Source: Litsea cubeba (Eukaryota; Streptophyta; Magnoliopsida; Laurales; Lauraceae). From it: DNA of 64,000 nt. The translations under genes and the position numbers were made by a program. The notes under the pieces are model-generated. The model did no database searches. It worked only from the letters and a program-made list of their open reading frames with translations, and was not told the DNA's origin. Shown here one piece after another: positions 33,851 to 45,385 of this stretch; within the stretch, counting starts at the first letter, position 1; each line of letters opens with the position of its first letter. Where the stretch lies: contig CM022946.1 of the NCBI GenBank assembly GCA_012931725.1, positions 76,193,880-76,257,879 of the forward strand, in the 5' to 3' direction.

Positions 33851-35584
33851 TCATTGGATCCAAGGGCGTCCGAGAAGGATGTTGTAGCATGAAGGGGTCT
33901 TTATTGCATACACTGTGACCTCAGAGATAAGATCACCGATCTGCAATTTGAACCTGATTTTGCCGATAGGCCTTTGAGTACTCCCATCGTATCCAAAGAT
34001 AGATACAGATGTGTGGCTCAGTTTGCTGGGTGGGATGCCCAACTCTTCAAGAGCCGATGTGGAGATGAGGTTGAGTGCAGAACCTGGGTCGATCTGAACT
34101 CTATGCATAGGCATTTCCTTGATATACCCTGTGAAGTACAGGGGTCGGTTATGCCTGGTTTCGCCAAGTAGGAGGTCATCCTTTGTGAAGGCGATGGTTG
34201 CACTGGCTGCTTTTTTAACCGAGAGGCATTCAATGCATGATCCCTCAGTTTTCTTCTTTTCTCCCTTTGAGGAGGCTTCTGAGTTTTTGACCCGGTAATC
34301 CATTTCAATTTGGAGGACTTGCGGGGCATGTTTGTCGACATCCTCATTCAGCTTTTGTAATTCCGAAATGAGATTATCACGAGTGTGCGGAGACATTCGC
34401 AACAAATCTAGGATGTGCAGACGTGCAGGTATGTGCTTGAAGTGTTCAATCAAGTCATACTTGAAAGCCTCCTTAGGGCCTGCATGTTCATCATTGTTGC
34501 CACTAGGGGCGCTTACAACATCTTTTCCTGAAGGATTTACATATGTAAAGGAAGATTGGTTGTAATTTTTGTGGTAGTCCCGGCCAGAGCGGGTGCCTCT
34601 ACCAACTTCGAGAGCTTCTTGAGAAGGGTCTTCGTTTGGAAGATTGTCTTCAGGATCAAGAGGCTGTCGTTTTTCATTTGCTGAGGATGTATCAGCAGCA
34701 GAGTTACCATCCTCAGTGATTGTGTTGCATGGAGCATTTTCCGGGAACAAGTCCTGAACAGCATCCAGCAATCTTTCTTCTTCGTTGACTAATTCATCGT
34801 CCCAAGCATCAATGGCTGGGAATTCTTCAGTCAGGAAGGGTGTGAACTTTGAAGTCACAGTCTCAGGAGAAGAAACCTGAGAGGGTGTCATCTCAGTGAA
34901 AGTCACATGAGACGAGGTGGCTCCAGAAGATATATTGCTAGGCGTCGCCGGAGTGTAAGTGCTCTCATCAGACGATGCTTCGGAAGAGCTATAATCCCGA
35001 ATTATTACATTACAGGAAGCTCTGACGGGAGACGTTGCCTGATCGGAGTCAGACTCATCCTCGGATGTGAGAGGATCGTCTATCCAGCAATTTTCTCCAT
35101 TTTCAGGAGTTAAGGGAGGATGTACCTGGTGGTCTTCAGGGACTTCAGGCTCCGGATTGCGAGGAGGCTCGTTGACGCGTTCTTGCTCTTGTTCTAGAGC
35201 GAGTCGCTGCAAGATCCTTGCATATTCTTCAAGATCAGGCATGGGAGCCGGATCTTCTTCTTCATCATCTCTTTGTGGCTTAACATTGTTGATTTCCACT
35301 GGAGTAATGAGAGGTGCTGGGTCAGCAGCATTTTCTTGTACAGCTTCTTGGTCTTCTTCATCATCAGACCAGGATCCTTGTGGCTATAGGGGGTTATACC
35401 AGATTACTGGCATAAGATGAGACTCAGGAACCCATTCCTCATCGGAGAGATATTCTCCTGTTTCAAGGGACTCTTCCCACTCATCTGTGTAGTTGGATTC
35501 GAATCCATTATCGGTGTCGCTGGACTCGTATCCATCAATGGAGAATCCAACTACCGAATTGCAAGAGTATGATGCCTCCTGCAT
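33851..35584 (-). pseudogene. Element C protease region
   Basis: Acidic, low-complexity N-terminal part, then a retropepsin-like core with QIDPGSALNLIS and ILLGRPWI. It is in the same frame as gag. The TAG at 35384-35386 lies in frame near the start. The frame ends at TGA 33851-33853, where one extra base appears to shift the reading frame away from pol. The match to pepsin-like proteases is by the DxGS and ILGRPW motifs only. Confidence 0.75.
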
Positions 35585-35587
35585 GGC

Positions 35588-38323
35588 TTATTTAAATTGA
35601 GGTGGCATGAAATCACTGAGAGTGAATTTCCTTACCCCCTTTGAAGTCTCTGGAAGGGATGTTTTTGTTACCTCCAGTGAAGCGGTAGAGGAAGCCTCTG
35701 CCTTTTCTTTGACCTCTAGTTTTGGCTGGGTCTTCTCTTGCCGTTTGAGCTTGAGGAGATGTTTCCTAGCCTGCCTTCGCTGTTGAGCTGTAGGCTTTGT
35801 TTTCACGACCTCCCAATTTTCATCTTCCAGGAGATCGGGATGTACCCATATCGGTTGTCCGTCTGGTGTCGGGTAAGGAACCAGTTTCTCGGACGCTTCG
35901 ATTGAGTTTATCACCTTGAAGGAAGTAGTGATCTTCTTCTTCGGTGATCTTGATGTTTGTCCACATGTCACCATATTGATGGAGGCAGACCCATAGTTTT
36001 TGTCAAAGGTGATGACTCCGTTTTTCCACATCTCATTTATTTTCTCTCTCACAACGAAGCATTGATTGAGAGGATGCGAGATCATCTGGTGGTATGGACA
36101 GTACCGAGGATCGTTGGTTTTGCCAACATCACCCGGTCTTTTTGGTTCAGGCAAGGTGAGCTTGCCGTTTGCCACAAGAGCCCCGAAGATTTCATCAACA
36201 TCTTCATCAAACGGGTATTTCTTCTCTACTCGTTCTTTGAAGGCGTCTGAGAGTTCAGGTCTCTTACCAAAAGCTTTGTTTTCAGCTTTCTTTGGTGGCT
36301 GAGGAGCTGACTTGGTCTGCACATTGAGGACCTCTTTCTTCTTTGGTTTAGAGGTTGCAATGGCGGTTGGCTCTTTTCTTGATGATTTCTGACTGTTGAG
36401 GTCCTTAATCACCGTTTCAGCTTCCATGGAAGCTTCTAGGAGTTCTCCTAGGTTTTTTGATTTGTTGCCGATGATCATGGAGCGGATTCTGGCTCTCATG
36501 TTGTTTCGGCAGATGTCGACTAGCGACGCTTGTGGCAATACATCAGAGCATTTGTATGCCATTGCTTTCCACTTGTGAATGAAGTCATATGTTGATTCAT
36601 TCTCCCCCTGTTTTAGGCTGCACAACTGAGCCATAGTAGCGGGATGATCTTCACCTTTGAAGTGAGTGAGGAAGCGTGTCTCTAGCATGGCCCAGTTTTG
36701 GATTGAGTCCTCCGGCAGAGTGGAGTACCAATCGAAGGCCGTACCTTTTAGGGTACTTGCAAAGAGGCGGATCTTGAGTGCATCTTGATCCGCGATAGCT
36801 CCCGTCAGGATCTTGAAGTGGATGACGTGCTGTCTGGCTGATCCTTTCCCCGTATATGTTTGGAGAGTAGGATGCTTGAATTTGGTGGGGAACGGGACCG
36901 AGTCCATCCATAAGGGATATGGTGGCTTGATCCCATGCTCCTTGAGTATATCCTCTTCTTTTGCTTTGGCGAGGATACCGTCTACGTCCTTTTTGGTAAG
37001 GGCGCGTGACTCATTTTCTTCTCTATTTACCTCGTCTTCTTGATGATTCGGAGGAGGTTCATTGTTCGCCTGATTTTGGAAGGCGAGGAGAAGGTTTTCC
37101 ATCAGAGTTTCAATCCTCTGCTGGCCCTGTTCCAACTGCTGGATGCGGGTGATCGCATCTTCTGGAGGTGGATTGCGGGGTGGTGGCTCAGAATTTGTAG
37201 CCAAGACATTCATCCTTCGTGATTCGAACGAAGAAACTGTCCTGGTGACTGAGCTGGAGCTCATTCTTTTTGAAGAGGAGCTTGAGGAAGGATCACTCTG
37301 CTGTCCTTTGCTTGAAGGAGCAGGGGATTCTTCTGAATGTCTTCTTGTCCTTGAGACGCTGCGGGTCATCGGACGTCGGACATGGATTTTTGTTGCTGAT
37401 TTTTGGCGCCTTCTGGTTTTTCCAACCATATGGACGGCAGCAACTTGGTTGGGTCTTTCTTTTTCGACCCATTTAGGAGAGACTTGAAGTGTGGGAGGCT
37501 GGGTCCTTTGCTTCTCTAGTCTCTTTTGTCGGTATGACGCGCGGCGGCGTATACGACGAGCAATTTGAGCTTCGGTCAGCTCTGACTGGGCTTTGACGAT
37601 GAAGGATGTGCTCCCTCGGGCGCAGCAGCCGAGCCTGTCTTCTTTGTAGCTGGGCAAGGACAGGATGCGAACCCTATCTTTCGCCAGTTGCAGCGAAGCT
37701 TTGAATTTTTGAAGTTCGGCCCCTGTAGATATGAAGGGTCGAACTGCAGGTTTGTAGGCCTTAGCAGGTGCTTGTAGAGGCCTTGTGATGCATGACTTGA
37801 TTTTGGGCTTGTAGGAACAAGCCGGCTCATGCTGGGATGACTTGGGAGTCAGGTTTGAGATGGGTCTCTCCTCTTTCATGTAAGCAAGAGGGTAGAACTG
37901 GTTCTCTTTGAGTGGGGCCAGGTATGCTGGCTTGGTGGATGTTTGGGACCTTCTCTGTTTTGGTGAAGGTTTTGGGGACCAAGTCTTGGAGTAGACCTGG
38001 TTGTTTGCAGGTTGAGGCTTCGTGGGGCTGCCACGGGCTTCAGGCCTTCTGGTGCTCGCCTTTGGTGTCATGGTAGTGACACGTTGAGAGGCGAGTTTCT
38101 GCTTCTTGGAGGGAGCAGTTTGTTCCTCAGGAAGTGGGAATGGTCCCAGCGTCCCGAAGACGATAGTCCGGGGAGTCGAGGTCGACCCGGAGTTCAGAGA
38201 GTTGCCGAGGGAGTTGACACTTCGGCAGCTGATGGGGCGCTTGTAGGTGCGCGTGGTTTGCTTCAATTGAAGCATGAGTTGGTGCTTGTTTTCATCGAAA
38301 GTAATGGTTAGTGAAGCTGCCAT
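35588..38323 (-). CDS. Element C gag
   Basis: An uninterrupted frame of 911 codons from MAASLTITF; 12 further in-frame codons upstream lack a better start context. A basic Ser/Lys/Arg-rich first half is followed by a Retrotrans_gag-like capsid segment (FDWYSTLPEDSIQNW...ETRFLTHF) in the middle third, and a CPYHQ...HPLNQC zinc-like motif toward the end. It packages element RNA into particles in the cytoplasm. The stop TAA at 35588-35590 is followed almost at once by an in-frame ATG (35584), so gag and protease are separated by a single stop. Similar gag/pro stops occur in Ogre elements, but whether this one is natural or damage is open. Confidence 0.85.
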   Translation of the reverse strand: MAASLTITFDENKHQLMLQLKQTTRTYKRPISCRSVNSLGNSLNSGSTSTPRTIVFGTLGPFPLPEEQTAPSKKQKLASQRVTTMTPKASTRRPEARGSPTKPQPANNQVYSKTWSPKPSPKQRRSQTSTKPAYLAPLKENQFYPLAYMKEERPISNLTPKSSQHEPACSYKPKIKSCITRPLQAPAKAYKPAVRPFISTGAELQKFKASLQLAKDRVRILSLPSYKEDRLGCCARGSTSFIVKAQSELTEAQIARRIRRRASYRQKRLEKQRTQPPTLQVSPKWVEKERPNQVAAVHMVGKTRRRQKSATKIHVRRPMTRSVSRTRRHSEESPAPSSKGQQSDPSSSSSSKRMSSSSVTRTVSSFESRRMNVLATNSEPPPRNPPPEDAITRIQQLEQGQQRIETLMENLLLAFQNQANNEPPPNHQEDEVNREENESRALTKKDVDGILAKAKEEDILKEHGIKPPYPLWMDSVPFPTKFKHPTLQTYTGKGSARQHVIHFKILTGAIADQDALKIRLFASTLKGTAFDWYSTLPEDSIQNWAMLETRFLTHFKGEDHPATMAQLCSLKQGENESTYDFIHKWKAMAYKCSDVLPQASLVDICRNNMRARIRSMIIGNKSKNLGELLEASMEAETVIKDLNSQKSSRKEPTAIATSKPKKKEVLNVQTKSAPQPPKKAENKAFGKRPELSDAFKERVEKKYPFDEDVDEIFGALVANGKLTLPEPKRPGDVGKTNDPRYCPYHQMISHPLNQCFVVREKINEMWKNGVITFDKNYGSASINMVTCGQTSRSPKKKITTSFKVINSIEASEKLVPYPTPDGQPIWVHPDLLEDENWEVVKTKPTAQQRRQARKHLLKLKRQEKTQPKLEVKEKAEASSTASLEVTKTSLPETSKGVRKFTLSDFMPPQFK

Positions 38324-39980
38324 TGTTAGTTTTCGAAAATTTCTGAAACAAGACCACATCCATTAGTAATCACAAGAATATAATGATCATAAATGGGAAG
38401 TTCTATGGTTTCGTCTTTTCAAATTGCTCGAGGTAGATGACCCAAGCAATATGAGGAAGGCAAAATGCCATAGAGGGTACAATTGTTCTGATCGCAGGTA
38501 TGGTAAGCCCAGAATGGGCATCCCAGTGACTGCTAGAAGCAATTGTGAACTTAAATTTGACTTATCGAGAAGCAGAGCTTGCTCGAGGTAAGAAGAACAT
38601 AAAGTTGGAGTTACAGATGTGCCGGTCGCAATACAGTAGACCCTGAAAGGGCGTACTAGTACCGCTAGACACAAATGTTTTGAGACCGCATTCATGAGAT
38701 GAGATTCTCTGTTTTGAAAGGTCAAGATTGGATTCATCAAAGAGAGCAGATGGTATTCCGATCTGAACACGGTCTCAACGATTTCCGTGAGCGCCAGTGT
38801 TCAGAAAGAAATGAACCATAATTTCTCGGATCTGAATCTAAAAATGACGAGTTTTTGTTTTTTTGAAAAGCCAATATCGGGTTCATCAAAGAGAGCAAAA
38901 GGCACTCCAATCTGAACACGGGCTCAGCGATTTCCGCGAGCGCCAGTGCTCAGAAAGGAGAAGACCAAGATTTCTCTAATCTAAACCCAAAATGACGGAA
39001 GTTTTTTTTTCTTGAAGATTTTTTTTTTAAAAGATTTTTTTTTTATTTTAAAAAAAATCTTTTTTATTTATTTTTTTTTACTTATTTTTTTTTTATTTTT
39101 ATTTTTAAGAATTTTTTTTTAAAAAAAAATTTATTTATATTTTTTTATTTTTTTATTTTTATTTTTTATTTTTAAAAAAATTTATATTTATTTTTATTTA
39201 AAAGACGAGAGAGTACACATAGGCCTCCTAACCCGGTCTTATGAAATCTTGATTGATAGAATTGCCCCCAGGTAAGGGTAGGATTACTTAATGAACCCGT
39301 TTGGAGGACCCTTGCCTAGAACAGTCAAGCTGTCTCCACACTCTGGACAAGGCTTTTCTTTGAATCAACCATGATCAAAGAACACAGTTGGTTTAACCTT
39401 AGTGGTCTATGTCTTTTTTTTTTATATATTTTTTTATATTTTTATTTTTATGAATTCATCGAAGAGAAACAATGGCCCAAAACCTTAGTCGAACAGGCTC
39501 AACATTTCTGCAAGCGCGATGAACGATAGGAACGGATCAAGGTTTCTCAATTTTGAATCCAAATTGAGAAATCTAAATTTTTTTTATACTTTTATATATA
39601 TATATATATATTTTTAGATTTTTAATGAACTCATCGAAGAGAAACAATGGCCCAACCCCCGATCCGAACACGGTCTCAACGATTTCCGCGAGCGCCAGTG
39701 CCCAGAAGGGAAAGGATCAAAGTTTCTCAATTTTGAATCCAAAATGAAAAATCTGATTTTTTTTTGTTTTTTTTTTTTTAAAAGAGAAAGAGTGGAAATA
39801 AATTCAAAGAATTAGAAATTTCCAAACAAAAAATCTCATCTCATTTTTTTTTTATGCGGAATTCAACATAGGCCACCAATTATAAAGTAGCCAAGGAATC
39901 GAGAAAAGAAATATAAGCATAGAGCAAAATATATGATATGCAAATATTTCATTTCTAGCATCGTGTTCTCAAATAAACGA
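38324..39980 (-). other. Long untranslated leader of element C
   Basis: No gene. At least four imperfect copies of a 150-180 bp unit carry the word GATTTCCGCGAGCGCCAGTG, near 38765, 38914, 39490 and 39667, with T/A-only tracts (39001-39210 and 39590-39620) between them. Long leaders are usual in Ogre-like elements. Confidence 0.7.
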
Positions 39981-39998
39981 GTCCCACCGGGTGTGCCA
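39981..39998 (-). other. Primer-binding site of element C
   Basis: TGGCACACCCGGTGGGAC in sense orientation, three bases inside the 5' LTR. It begins TGG as required to pair with a tRNA CCA end. I could not match it to a particular plant tRNA from memory. Confidence 0.65.
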
Positions 39999-40001
39999 GC
40001 T

Positions 40002-42298
40002 TGATGGACCGCGCTCCAGATGCCCGGGTTCCTACCGAGGTCGGCGGACGTGGGAGTCCGTTTGGTTCCGACCCTTTCGTAACCAGGGGGCAAAGGGGCG
40101 TGCATCAACATTTCTTTTTTTTGTGGGTGTGCCAGATTTTCTATTTTTACTTGGAATTGCAAGTGGTGATCTGGAGATCAACCTTCGCAAGTAAAAAGGA
40201 AATCAACTTCTTTCAAGCTTTCCATTGCACATATATTTAAGAAAAGAGACATTTTTCTTGGTTTGCCATGAAAGGCGATTTTTTTGGCATTTATAGCCGA
40301 TTTTGGCGTTTATAGCCGATTTTTTGGCGTTTTATAGCCGATTTACAATCCTTATCAACAATGAAAGACAAGAATTGTGATTTTTGTCTCTTTTAAAAAA
40401 ATACAAACTACAATGAAAAGCAAGAAAAGGAGGATCTAACTTCTCAGGAGATTGTGGGGGACCCGTTTAGATTGACGGTCGCAAGCCATATGTGGGCTTC
40501 GCCATCATCCATGCAGATGAGAACAGAGGATGCTATTGATTCGCTTGGCTTGGCTATAACCTCAGGTTTTTAGAGGACAAAGACCAAAAGGAGGTCCTAT
40601 GTCCAATAAAAAGCCAAGTAGACGGGCTGAAAAGCCATATCTAAGCCATTGGAGGCAGGAGGAGAAGGCAAGGACCTTGGGGGGGTACCCCCCAAGGGAC
40701 TTTTGTCACCTTGTTGCGGTGGCCGGTGTAGAACTTCCGCAGAGTTTTCTCTCTTTTTCCTTTCTCTGGATTTCTGTGCTACTGTCTGTGATTTTCGTTG
40801 TCTGTCTGCTCTCCTTTCTTCTTGGAGAGCTCTCCTATTTATAGGCTTTTAGGTAGCCTTTTAGGAGAGTTTATGGGCTTTTATTGTCATTAAGCCGCAT
40901 AATGGGAGGAGTTACAAAATTGAATTGTTTATTTTGTAACTCCTTTTTCTTGGCTTCTGATTGGCCGGAGGAGATTGAGGGCTTTTAATCGCCTTTAATC
41001 GCCATGATGGGAGGAGTTTCATGGGTTAAATGCCATGAATCTCTTGACTTGTAACTCCCGAATGCTTGCTTCTGATTGGGCCGTCCAAAGAAATGGATTA
41101 ATGACTGTAATAAAGCTAGTCAATTAATCGCATTAAGTGGTCGCCGAGCAGCTGAAGAGTCGCGGGCCGTGCCACGTCTTTTGGGATTCTTCTGTCGATG
41201 ATCATCGATGGATCTTCATGTAGATCGACATCAGATGATCATGTAATTTCAGGTGTTTGTTGCCAACAGCGGGTCGGTGCCATCTGTCCTGTCGATTTCT
41301 CGATCGGTCGGGTAGAAAGCACACTTTTTTTTGGTTGACCGGGTGGCGATCAATATTATTTTCGATACTTTTGATGATTGACCCGTGTTTTGGACGGATG
41401 TCAGAGGACTTGGTGTCTCAAAAGCATGAATTTTGGAAACTACCAGAGGCTGGGCTCCTCGAATCGCGAAAAAACGACGAAAACCGGGATTTCCGGGGCT
41501 TTCCCGGCGACCCCGGGTTCCAAGGTCGCCGGCGACCCTGGCCCAGGGTCGCAGGGGTCTGCGACCCTGGGGGGGTTTTCCCCCTTTCGTGTCCCGTTTT
41601 GCGTCCGTTTTTGCTGTTTTTCGATTCTTTTTCTCTTCTGTACTTTTCCTTGACATTTTGACCATTTATTGGCCTAATTTCTTTGTAGGAAACCTGATGA
41701 GAATCCTTGCATTTTATTTTGCAAAGTTTCCAATTTCCTGAGAAAGCTGAAGACTTTGTCGCGCAGAGCTGCCGATTTTCCGTCAGAAGCTGAAACTGGG
41801 CCAAACGATGTCGGAATGACCTAAAATTTGGTGTGAAGCCTCCTGAGCAATAAATAAGACCAGCCATAGGCTTTTGTTTGAGTTTTGAAGCCGTTTCGGG
41901 TCCTATCACCTGTGGACATGCTTTTTGTCGCGATGAAGATGTCGCGGTTTGATGTGCGGTCAACCGATGTCCGATTGACTTGAAATTTGACAGGGAACCT
42001 ATTGGAGTCATTTTAAGATGATCCATAGGCTCTGTCTTGGAAACCATGGTCCCGGAGAGCTTTGCCGCCGAGAGGCCTGATTTGGCTATCGGAGAAGCGA
42101 AGTTAGGCCAAATGATTTTGAAATGGCCTGAAACTTCTTGTGTACTCCTCTTTTGGCTGTCTGGAAGAATCTTGCAGTTTTTGTTTGATTCTGACAAGAT
42201 TTGATTTTTGGAAGCAGCATTGCCTATTTATGGCAGGTTGCGACTTCATGTAGCTCTTTGGATCTTGAAAAGGCAAAGTGACATTTTTGGTGTCAACA
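40002..42298 (-). repeat. 5' LTR of element C (2,297 bp, right copy)
   Basis: Near-identical to 24957-27279, 26 bp shorter, partly through a shorter G tract at 40675-40697. The minus-strand TATA box is at 40834-40841. This LTR would drive the sense transcript of C. Confidence 0.92.
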
Positions 42299-44908
42299 AT
42301 CGACGACATGGTCGTCAAATCAGTGCACTCCAGCGACCATCTGGCGGATCTTGGCCAAGTCTTCGACATCCTTCGCGCGTACAAGCTCAAGCTAAACGCT
42401 TCCAAGTGCGCCTTCGGCGTAGCCTCCGGCAAGTTCCTCGGCAGCTTGGTGACGCGGAGAGGGATAGAGGCTAACCCGGACCAGATCACTGCCATTCAGG
42501 GCATCCAGAGCCCCTCTACCACGAAGGAAGTTCAGAAGCTCACAGGAATGGCTGCAGCACTCAATCGCTTCATCAGCCGGTCATCAGATAAGTGCAGGCC
42601 TTTCTTTCAGCTTTTAAAGAAAAATTTGAAGTTCCAGTGGACTCCCGAGTGCGACCAGGCATTGGCCGCACTCAAAACCTATTTAATGTCACCACCCTTA
42701 CTCTCCACCCCAACTCTGGGGGAGATTCTGTATTTGTACCTTGCGGTCTCGGATCACGCAGTGAGCTCCGTCCTCATCAGGGAGGACGAGGGAGTTCAAA
42801 AACCAATTTATTATACGAGCAAGACCCTGCTTGATGCCGAGACCAGGTACCTTCTATTGGAGAAGCTTGCGCTGGCCCTCGTCAGCGCCTCTCGCAAGCT
42901 CTCCCATTATTTCCAATCCCACACCATTGTGGTGATCACGGAGCATCCACTCCGTTCAGTGTTCAAAAAGGCTGACTTTTCAGGGCGAATATCAAAGTGG
43001 GCAGTTGAACTGGGGCAGTATGATATACAGTACCGTCCCCGAACTGTGATCAAAGCCCAGATTCTGGCAGACTTCATTGTCGAATTCGTCTCCCCCAACC
43101 CGGCTCCGACCCAGCTCGGCACGGCACTGGGGGGCACAGGGCACGAACCAGAGCTGACTGAGATCGAACAGCCTCCCACCTCGGCATGGAAGATCTTTCT
43201 CGACGGGTCATCCACCTCCAAAAGAGCTGGTGCCGGCATGGTCCTCCAGTCGCCAGAGGGTCTGGTCATAGAGCAGGCTTTCACCCTCGACTTCAAAGCA
43301 ACAAACAATGAGGCAGAGTACGAAGCACTGATTGCAGGGTTGAACAGCGCCCAAATCCTCGGAGCCCAGCACCTGGTGATCTTCAGCGACTCTCAACTGG
43401 TAACTAGCCAGCTCACTGGAGACTACCAGGCCAGGGACGACAGGATGGCGGCCTACTTAGCCCTTGCGAAAAAACTGCTCTCTCATTTCCAGAAAGCCGA
43501 GGTCAGGCAAATATCCCGAGATACCAACACGCACGCAGATGCGCTTGCAAACCTGGCCTCCGCTGTCGAAGCAGGGAAGAAAAGGACCATCGAGGTTTGG
43601 TCAGTATCAAGGTCAAGTTTAGAACTCCATTCATCTCGGCTTGTCCTCTGTGCTGACCTCGGCCCAAGCTGGATGGATCCAATTGTCGCCTACTTGAAGG
43701 ACGACCGGCTCCCCGAGGACAAGGCTGAAGCTCACCGGATCAGACTCAAGGCAGCTCGATTCTGGCTCTCTCCCGAAGGCAAACTCTACAGGAAATCCTT
43801 CACAGGTCCATACCTCCAATGCGTCCACCCAAGCAAGGTGGACGACTTCCTGTATGAGATCCACGAAGGAATCTGCGGCAGTCACATAGGAGGTCGATCC
43901 CTGGCTTACAGAGCAATAAGCCAGGGTTACTGGTGGCCCTACATGGATAAAGACGTGCAGGTCTACGCCAGGAAATGCGAGAAGTGCCAGAAGTTCTCCC
44001 ACTCCCTCCATCAGCCAACACAAGATCTGAGTCCCCTCTCTAGCCCATGGCCCTTCGCTCAATGGGGCCTGGACATTGTGGGGCCTCTTCACCGAGCTCC
44101 AGGAAACAAGAGATGGCTGATAGTGGCTACGGACTACTTCACAAAATGGATAGAAGCTGAACCGTTGTCTTCCATCACGGACAGGGACTCCAGGAACTTC
44201 ATTTGGAAACACATCCTTACGAGGTTCGGCATCCCCCGGACCCTGATTTCGGATAACGGGACTCAGTTCGACTCCAAGTCTTTCAAAGACTTCTGCCGAG
44301 AGCACGGCATCAGAAATCATTACTCCACTCCGGCATATCCACAGAGTAATGGCCAGGCGGAAATCTCCAACAAAGTGATCCTGGACGGCCTGAAGAAGCG
44401 ACTGGACAAGGCAAAGGGCAGATGGACAGAGGAGCTTCCGAGCGTGCTGTGGGCATACAGAACAACTCCAAGGAGGTCCACCTCGGCAACACCTTTCTCT
44501 CTGGCCTACGGGATGGAGGCAGTCATTCCTTTGGAAATCGGCCTTCCTACCTTGAGGACAGAGCTGGTCGACCAAGGCCGAAATGAGACAAACCTGGCAA
44601 TGGAGCTAGAGCTGGCAGACGAGCGACGAGAAGTAGCAGCCCTGCGACTGACCGACTATTAGCAGCGGTTAGCCAGGGCATACAATCAAAATGTCAGAGA
44701 AAGAAAGTTCTCCGCGGGAGAGCTGGTTCTAAAGAAAACCCTGCCAGCTGACAGAGAGCCGAACGAAGGGAAGCTGGCCCCGAACTGGCATGGCCCATTC
44801 AGAATAGTCTCACCGGCAGGAAAGTCAGCCTACAAGCTCGAAGACTTAGAAGGCAAGCCACTGCCGAGACCATGGAATGCATCCCACTTGAAGAAATTTT
44901 ATTTCTAA
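42299..44908 (+). pseudogene. Element B RT end, RNase H, second RNase H, integrase (3' half)
   Basis: Resumes at the duplicated ATCGA with IDDMVVK and continues through RNase H, the archaeal-type RNase H (FLDGSS...NNEAEYEAL...SDSQLV), integrase HHCC (CEKCQKF, intact unlike A) and DDE (DIVG, ISDNGTQF, GQAEIS). One in-frame TAG at 44660-44662 lies just after the DDE core and cuts off about 80 C-terminal residues. The natural stop is at 44906-44908 after HLKKFYF. Any start codon left of 42299 would be inside the LTR of C. Confidence 0.92.
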
Positions 44909-44930
44909 GGATGTATTGAATCTCAGGATC

Positions 44931-44936
44931 AATAAA
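44931..44936 (+). terminator. Polyadenylation-like signal after B pol
   Basis: AATAAA 22 bp beyond the pol stop codon, in sense direction and far upstream of the 3' LTR. The same arrangement is seen in A and F. Confidence 0.4.
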
Positions 44937-44994
44937 AGCAGCTTTCGCCTTGTCCTCAATTTGTCGTCTCTCTCTGACTGATTCCGGCAGCACT

Positions 44995-45385
44995 GGGTCT
45001 ACGTCCTGGAAATAGCCTGGAGTTCTTACACTCGGCCGAATTCCTAAAGTCCCGGGTTTTGAACCCACTCAAGGGTCTACGCCCTGGAAATAGCCTGGAG
45101 TTCTTACACTCGGCCGAATTCCTAAAGTCCCGGGTTTTGAACCCACTCAAGGGTCTACGCCCTGGAAATAGCCTGGAGTTCTTACACTCGGCCGAATTCC
45201 TAAAGTCCCGGGTTTTGAACCCACTCAAGGGTCTACGCCCTGGAAATAGCCTGGAGTTCTTACACTCGGCCGAATTCCTAAAGTCCCGGGTTTTGAACCC
45301 ACTCAAGGGTTAACAGCCCTGGAAAAGGCCTCGAGTTCGGACACTCGGCCGAATTCTTAAAATCAGGGTTTTTACACCCCTCAAA
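44995..45385. repeat. Tandem array, five copies of a 78-bp unit (element B)
   Basis: GGGTCTACG or its variant starts at 44995, 45073, 45151, 45229 and 45307, exactly 78 bp apart, with the last copy diverged. Read on the minus strand it aligns with the 78-bp unit of E and partly with the 106-bp unit of A. Confidence 0.92.

Larger units (their letters stand above)
24957..42298 (-). mobile_element. Element C: complete Ogre-like retrotransposon (family 2), 17.3 kb
   Basis: LTRs at 24957-27279 and 40002-42298 with an exact ATCGA duplication. All sense genes are on the minus strand: gag, protease, RT-RNaseH-RNaseH and integrase. Size, long leader, two RNase H domains and a G-patch-like segment fit Ogre-type Tat elements. 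Frameshifts and stops make it non-autonomous. About 20 substitutions separate the LTRs by eye (near 0.9%), plus indels at homopolymers. Confidence 0.92.

Noticed and set aside
35631..35636. A GTAAGG donor that could start an intron removing the gag/protease stops in C.
   Set aside because: The nearest acceptor-like site downstream (near 35304) does not restore the protease frame, so an intron is not supported from this copy alone.
42278..42298. An apparent start codon for the long plus-strand pol frame.
   Set aside because: These bases are the end of C's LTR. B's true frame was continuous with 24956 before the insertion.
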